Positions 60,437-64,000 of a stretch of 64,000 nt of DNA are shown here, piece after piece (position 1 is the first letter of the stretch; the number at the start of each line of letters is the position of its first letter). Source of the stretch: Arthrobacter gandavensis (GTDB lineage: Bacteria > Actinomycetota > Actinomycetes > Actinomycetales > Micrococcaceae); NCBI RefSeq assembly GCF_009192735.1, contig NZ_VTFU01000002.1, positions 434,001-498,000 on the forward strand. Reading direction: 5' to 3'. The notes beneath the pieces were generated by a model. It searched no databases and had not been told where the DNA came from. It saw nothing but the letters and a program-made list of their open reading frames with translations. Made by a program: the position numbers and the translations under genes.

Positions 60437-61734
60437 TGGTGCTCCGATGCATGGTTGGTGTTTGGTGCCGTCTCGGCATTGGACCGGGACAGCGGCAGGG
60501 CAAGCCGCACTTCAGTCCCGTCCGGTCCGCTGCGGATGACGGCGGTTCCGCCGTTGCGCCGCATGCGCCCCACAATCGATTCACGGACGCCGAGCCGGTC
60601 CGGCGGCACCGAATCCGGCTCAAAACCTGTTCCGCGGTCACGGATGAAGACCTCGGCGCGGTCCGCCGTGCACTCCACATATACGGAGACCGGTCCGCCG
60701 GCGTGCTGGGCCGCATTGACGAGCGCGGCCCGCGTGGCATGGGTCAGGGCTTCCGTCGCAGCGTCCAGCGGCGCATCTCCCACAGTCACCACCTCCACCG
60801 GGTACCCGTATTCGTCCTCGACCTGGGCGGCCACAGCGGTGATGGATTCGGAGAGCTGCCCGGCCGTGCGGGGGTCGTCGGCGTAGAGCCAGCGCCGCAG
60901 CTCCCGTTCCTGTGCACGCGCAAGGCGCACCACGTCCTGCTCGGAGCCGGCGCGGTTTTGGATCAGGGCAAGGGTCTGCAGCACGGAATCATGCAGGTGG
61001 GCGGCAATCTCCGCACGCTCGCGCTCGCGGATCCGGCCGGCCCGTTCCGTCTCCAGCTCGCGCCAGTACTTGACGGCCCAGGGGGCGAACACCAGGGCAA
61101 CGCCGGCCAGGACCGCGGTCGCGGCAAGCAGCCCGGCAATCAGGACATCCCAGGTGAAGGCGCCGGAGACCATCAGCAGCACCCCAATGACCACGAGCAG
61201 CAATCCCGCCGCCAGGCGCAGGAGGCCGGTGCGGCGGTCGGCGCCGGCACGGCTGAGCAGTCCTGCCCGGCGGGCTTCATCGAGCTGGGACCAGGCCAGG
61301 ACGGCACCGGCCACAATCGCGCCGAGGGGGAACAGTGCCCGCCAGTTAATGTCGGCGCCGAACCGCTGGGCGATGACTACCGCGGCGACGGCCAGCAGCG
61401 CCAGCCCCGCCAGGACGTTCCTGCCGGCCGCGGCTTCGATCCAGCCCCGCTTGGCGGACGGGCTGCCCGGGGCGGGCGCCCCGGAAAGGTGGCCGGCAAA
61501 GTTCTGTGCCACGCTCCGGGGGTTGCGCCCGGCTTCGGCGCTGTCCGCCGCTTCCCCCGCCGTCGGGACCAGGATCCACAGCCAGGCGTAGAGCACCAGT
61601 CCCGCACCGCCGGACGCTGCCAGCAGCACCATCAAGGCGCGGACCAGATTGACGGACCAGCCCAGGTGCCCGGCGAGCCCGGCACACACGCCCGCAACCA
61701 AGCGTGTTTCGGGTCGGAGCAGTGGTGCCTTCAT
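60433..61734 (-). CDS. PspC-domain sensor histidine kinase
   Basis: A 433-residue membrane kinase. An N-terminal PspC domain (about 5-60, LVAGVCAGLAGHLGWSVNLV) is followed by four or five more membrane segments to about 222. A HisKA_3 helix has the phospho-acceptor His248 in AAHLHDSVLQT, and the ATPase domain has ALVNAAQHAGGP and RDRGTGFE. This is the NarL/LiaS-DesK class paired with LuxR-type regulators. ATG 61734 is chosen; upstream open frame is not conserved-looking. The fused PspC domain points to envelope-stress sensing. Confidence 0.93.
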   Translation of the reverse strand: MKAPLLRPETRLVAGVCAGLAGHLGWSVNLVRALMVLLAASGGAGLVLYAWLWILVPTAGEAADSAEAGRNPRSVAQNFAGHLSGAPAPGSPSAKRGWIEAAAGRNVLAGLALLAVAAVVIAQRFGADINWRALFPLGAIVAGAVLAWSQLDEARRAGLLSRAGADRRTGLLRLAAGLLLVVIGVLLMVSGAFTWDVLIAGLLAATAVLAGVALVFAPWAVKYWRELETERAGRIRERERAEIAAHLHDSVLQTLALIQNRAGSEQDVVRLARAQERELRRWLYADDPRTAGQLSESITAVAAQVEDEYGYPVEVVTVGDAPLDAATEALTHATRAALVNAAQHAGGPVSVYVECTADRAEVFIRDRGTGFEPDSVPPDRLGVRESIVGRMRRNGGTAVIRSGPDGTEVRLALPLSRSNAETAPNTNHASEHQ

Positions 61735-61795
61735 GCCTTTATCCAAGCACGTTCCGGCGGGTCCCGGCGGCCGGGACCGGCATCCGGACGCCTTT

Positions 61796-61823
61796 TCAGG
61801 GCTCACTCAGGGTTCGCTCAGGG
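61796..61823. promoter_or_regulatory. Three TCAGGG direct repeats at 11-bp spacing
   Basis: TCAGGG starts at 61796, 61807 and 61818, exactly one helical turn apart. The array lies between the divergent kinase and PspC genes, about 30 bp upstream of a possible CAAAAT -10 box (61856-61861). It is a likely binding array for the neighbouring response regulator; that link is inferred. Confidence 0.6.
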
Positions 61824-61867
61824 AAGTCCCCGATTCTTTCCCGCCGGTTCGCCGACAAAATGGACTT

Positions 61868-63367
61868 ATGACCCCGCTCCCTTCAGAACCCAACCCGGCC
61901 GGAGATGACCGGCTGCCACCCGCTGGAACGTCCGGCGGCGCACCCACCGAACCGCTGCCCCCTCATGGTCCCCCCACGCGGCCCCTGCCGCCGCACGCCG
62001 GCGCGGCCGGATCGCACCGGATGCCGGGACCGGATGGCGATTCAGCCCCCGGCACCGGGCCGGATCAGCGCCCCAACGGGTTTTTCACGTGGGTCCGCTC
62101 GCTGGGCATCGTCCGCGGCGGTGACCGCTGGATCGGCGGAGTGGCTTCCGGCACGGCCACCCGCATCGGGCTCGACCCCGTCCTGGTCCGCGGCCTGTTT
62201 GTGGTCCTTGCCCTGTTCGGAGTCGGACTGCTGCTGTACGGGCTGGCATGGGCGTTCCTGCCGGAACCTGACGGCCGCATCCACGCTGAGGAGGCACTGC
62301 GCGGAACCTGGACTTCGGGTACAACCGGAGCCCTGACGGCCACCATCCTGGGCACCGGACCGAGCATTTGGTGGGCCGACGACGGATGGTTCGGCGGTTT
62401 CTTCTGGCCCCTCTTCTGGGTGGCGGGCGTTGGCCTGCTGATCTATTGGCTGTCGACCCGTTCCGGCAGCAGCGGTGCAGCCGGTTCGCCCCGCGGCGGC
62501 GGGTCCGGCGCCACCTTCCCTGCTGCCGGCGCCTATCCGGCGCCGTCAGGATCCGTCCCGTCGAATCCAGCCTCCACTGGCGCTCCCGGCGCTGCGGGTG
62601 GTCCCGCCTCCGCGGGCATTCCCAGCACCCATGGCGCTGCCGGCGCTGCCGCATCAACCGGAGGGTATGAGTGGACTGGTCCGGGCACTGCGCCGCATCC
62701 CGCCCCGGCTCCCCGGCGGACGAGCCCCGGAGGTGCCGAAGTTGCCCTCGTTCTTGGCGCGGTCCTGCTCACCGCGGGAATTATCCTGACCCTGGATTAC
62801 ACCGCAGTGATCGATGTGGAATCACCCGTCGCCGTGGCATTGGCGGCAGCAGCTGTGGTCAACGGCCTGGCCATTGTGGTGCTTGGCGCCCTCGGCCGCT
62901 CCTCGGGCGTCCTGGGCCTGACCGCCGCGGCGGCAGTGGTGTCGGCGGCAGCGACCGGGAGCGGCATCGGCAACTATGCCAACGTCGTCGTCGCCAATCA
63001 GGCGGACTGGAGTCCGGACAGTGCCCATCCGGCGAGCGGCGGCTACGCTCTCGCCGCCGTTGACGGAGAACTTGACCTGCGCTATCTCTCCGACGAAGAC
63101 CGGTCCTCAGTGGAAGTGCCGGTGAGTGTCGCGGCGAGCGATCTCACCATTCTGGTGCCCGACGATATTCCGGTCCTGGTCAAAACCGACATGTTCGCCG
63201 GCAACGTGGTGATCAACGACGGTGACTCCGTCACTGAGTCCGGCAGTATCTGGCGCAGCTCGGAGCGGAAACTCAATGGCACGGGCGCCGACCCGCTTGT
63301 GGTGCATGTGAAGGGAGTCGCCAGCAACGTGCTGGTGACCGTGGATGAAAGCGATCTCGAACGATGA
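61868..63367 (+). CDS. PspC-domain membrane protein with adhesin-like C-terminal region
   Basis: A 499-residue protein. A Pro-rich N-terminal tail (1-75) precedes a PspC domain (about 78-135, GGDRWIGGVASGTATRIGLD), a further membrane segment, a Gly/Ala/Pro-rich linker (about 200-285), three membrane segments (about 295-370) and a C-terminal domain rich in beta strands (LTILVPDDIPVLVKTDMFAG). The C-terminal part resembles the LiaF/DUF4097-type putative sensor region. ATG 61868 lacks a ribosome-binding site and has CAAAAT six bases upstream, so it may be leaderless. It is divergent from the kinase. Confidence 0.85.
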   Translation: MTPLPSEPNPAGDDRLPPAGTSGGAPTEPLPPHGPPTRPLPPHAGAAGSHRMPGPDGDSAPGTGPDQRPNGFFTWVRSLGIVRGGDRWIGGVASGTATRIGLDPVLVRGLFVVLALFGVGLLLYGLAWAFLPEPDGRIHAEEALRGTWTSGTTGALTATILGTGPSIWWADDGWFGGFFWPLFWVAGVGLLIYWLSTRSGSSGAAGSPRGGGSGATFPAAGAYPAPSGSVPSNPASTGAPGAAGGPASAGIPSTHGAAGAAASTGGYEWTGPGTAPHPAPAPRRTSPGGAEVALVLGAVLLTAGIILTLDYTAVIDVESPVAVALAAAAVVNGLAIVVLGALGRSSGVLGLTAAAAVVSAAATGSGIGNYANVVVANQADWSPDSAHPASGGYALAAVDGELDLRYLSDEDRSSVEVPVSVAASDLTILVPDDIPVLVKTDMFAGNVVINDGDSVTESGSIWRSSERKLNGTGADPLVVHVKGVASNVLVTVDESDLER

Positions 63368-63615
63368 ACACCTCACCCGCTTCCGATGGCCGCTTCGACG
63401 CTGAGGAAGATCAGCGCCGGCCGGCCCGGACCAGCACCATTGTGTGGGGCCTGCTCCTCACCGCAGCCGGCGTCCTGATCCTGGTCTGGCTGCTGACCGA
63501 TATCGTGTTTGATCCGCTGGTGGTCCTGCTCGGGCTGACGCTCGGCGCCGGAGCCGCCCTCCTCATCGGGGGCGCGGTTTCCGCCCTGGGCGCACGAAAG
63601 GGGAAGCGCAGCTGA
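63364..63615 (+). CDS. Small two-span membrane protein
   Basis: An 83-residue protein with a charged N-terminus (about 25 residues), two hydrophobic segments (IVWGLLLTAAGVLILVWLL and PLVVLLGLTLGAGAALLIGG) and a basic end. Its ATG overlaps the stop of the PspC gene (ATGA), indicating coupling and a shared role. It is not assigned to a named family. Confidence 0.8.
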   Translation: MNTSPASDGRFDAEEDQRRPARTSTIVWGLLLTAAGVLILVWLLTDIVFDPLVVLLGLTLGAGAALLIGGAVSALGARKGKRS

Positions 63616-63702
63616 CGCACCGCAAAGCAGCACCGCCGGAACTCATTTCACCCGGGGCTGAACCGCTCCGAAACCCAAGCATTGAAGAGGCAAGCTAAGA
63701 CC

Positions 63703-63942
63703 ATGAACCGATTTTTCAGTATTCTGCGATCCTCCCCCATCCGCAGGTCCAAGGGCTGGGCAGGAGGCGTCTGCGCCGGCATCGCGCAGCACTTCGGCTG
63801 GGATGTCTCGGTGGTCCGCATCGCCGTCCTGCTGAGCTTCCTCCTGCCGTTTGTTGGCGTATGGACCTATCTCACGGCATGGTTGCTGCTCCCGAAGACC
63901 GATGGAAGCATCGTCCTGGAACGGTTGATCGGCAACCGCTAG
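63703..63942 (+). CDS. Short PspC-domain protein
   Basis: A 79-residue protein consisting almost only of a PspC domain: RRSKGWAGGVCAGIAQHFGW, then DVSVVRIAVLLSFLLPF and a second span ending LLLPKTDGS. ATG 63703 is preferred over an in-frame TTG at 63682; GAGG lies 12 bases before the ATG, a rather long spacing. It is the third PspC domain encoded in 3.5 kb and probably part of the same stress operon. Confidence 0.88.
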   Translation: MNRFFSILRSSPIRRSKGWAGGVCAGIAQHFGWDVSVVRIAVLLSFLLPFVGVWTYLTAWLLLPKTDGSIVLERLIGNR

Positions 63943-63975
63943 CCTTCGTGACGCCGATTGTTACCGCCCGGTTCC

Positions 63976-63993
63976 GGGGCCAATCAAGGCCCC
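63976..63993. terminator. Hairpin after the short PspC gene
   Basis: GGGGCC and GGCCCC flank AATCAA. It lies 33 bases past the stop and the window ends soon after, so a T-run cannot be checked. Confidence 0.45.
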
Positions 63994-64000
63994 GCAGCAT

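Overview
The window is a GC-rich chromosomal segment from an actinobacterium, most likely a member of the Micrococcaceae (Arthrobacter or a close relative). Supporting signs are the very high third-position GC, frequent GTG and TTG starts, the gene order of the ribosomal superoperon, alanine-rich or acidic tails on several ribosomal proteins, a spc operon without S14 and an alpha operon without S4. This placement rests on gene order and protein sequence as read by eye; no database search was made.

Most genes lie on the minus strand, so transcription runs from right to left. From the right the core order is tRNA-Trp, secE, nusG, rplK, rplA; then rplJ, rplL; rpoB, rpoC; rpsL, rpsG, fusA, tuf; the S10 operon (rpsJ to rpsQ); the spc operon (rplN to rplO); secY, adk, map; infA, rpmJ, rpsM, rpsK, rpoA, rplQ; truA; rplM, rpsI. 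Further left is a cell-wall precursor and cofactor block: glmM, coaA (plus strand), glmS, acpS, nnr, and the 5' part of glgX, which runs off the left edge. Strong hairpins close many of the transcription units, and several units carry long leaders, including an L10-type leader with an attenuator before rplJ and a compact four-stem RNA before rpsM.

Three accessory blocks interrupt the housekeeping core. (1) Between rplA and rplJ lies a five-gene operon: FadR-type regulator, DUF1537 acid-sugar kinase, 3-hydroxyisobutyrate-type dehydrogenase, GntP permease and class II fructose-bisphosphate-type aldolase. It looks like an acid-sugar catabolic pathway of unusual composition, and two regulatory sites share a 10-base core. 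(2) Between tuf and rpsJ lies a 1532-residue polytopic membrane protein with an internal duplication, followed by a 43-residue membrane miniprotein. (3) At the right end is a PspC-domain envelope-stress cluster (LuxR-type regulator, PspC-fused histidine kinase, PspC membrane protein, small membrane protein, short PspC protein). Three TCAGGG repeats spaced exactly 11 bp apart lie in its divergent promoter region.

I saw no insertion sequence, prophage, CRISPR array, rRNA gene or replication origin.
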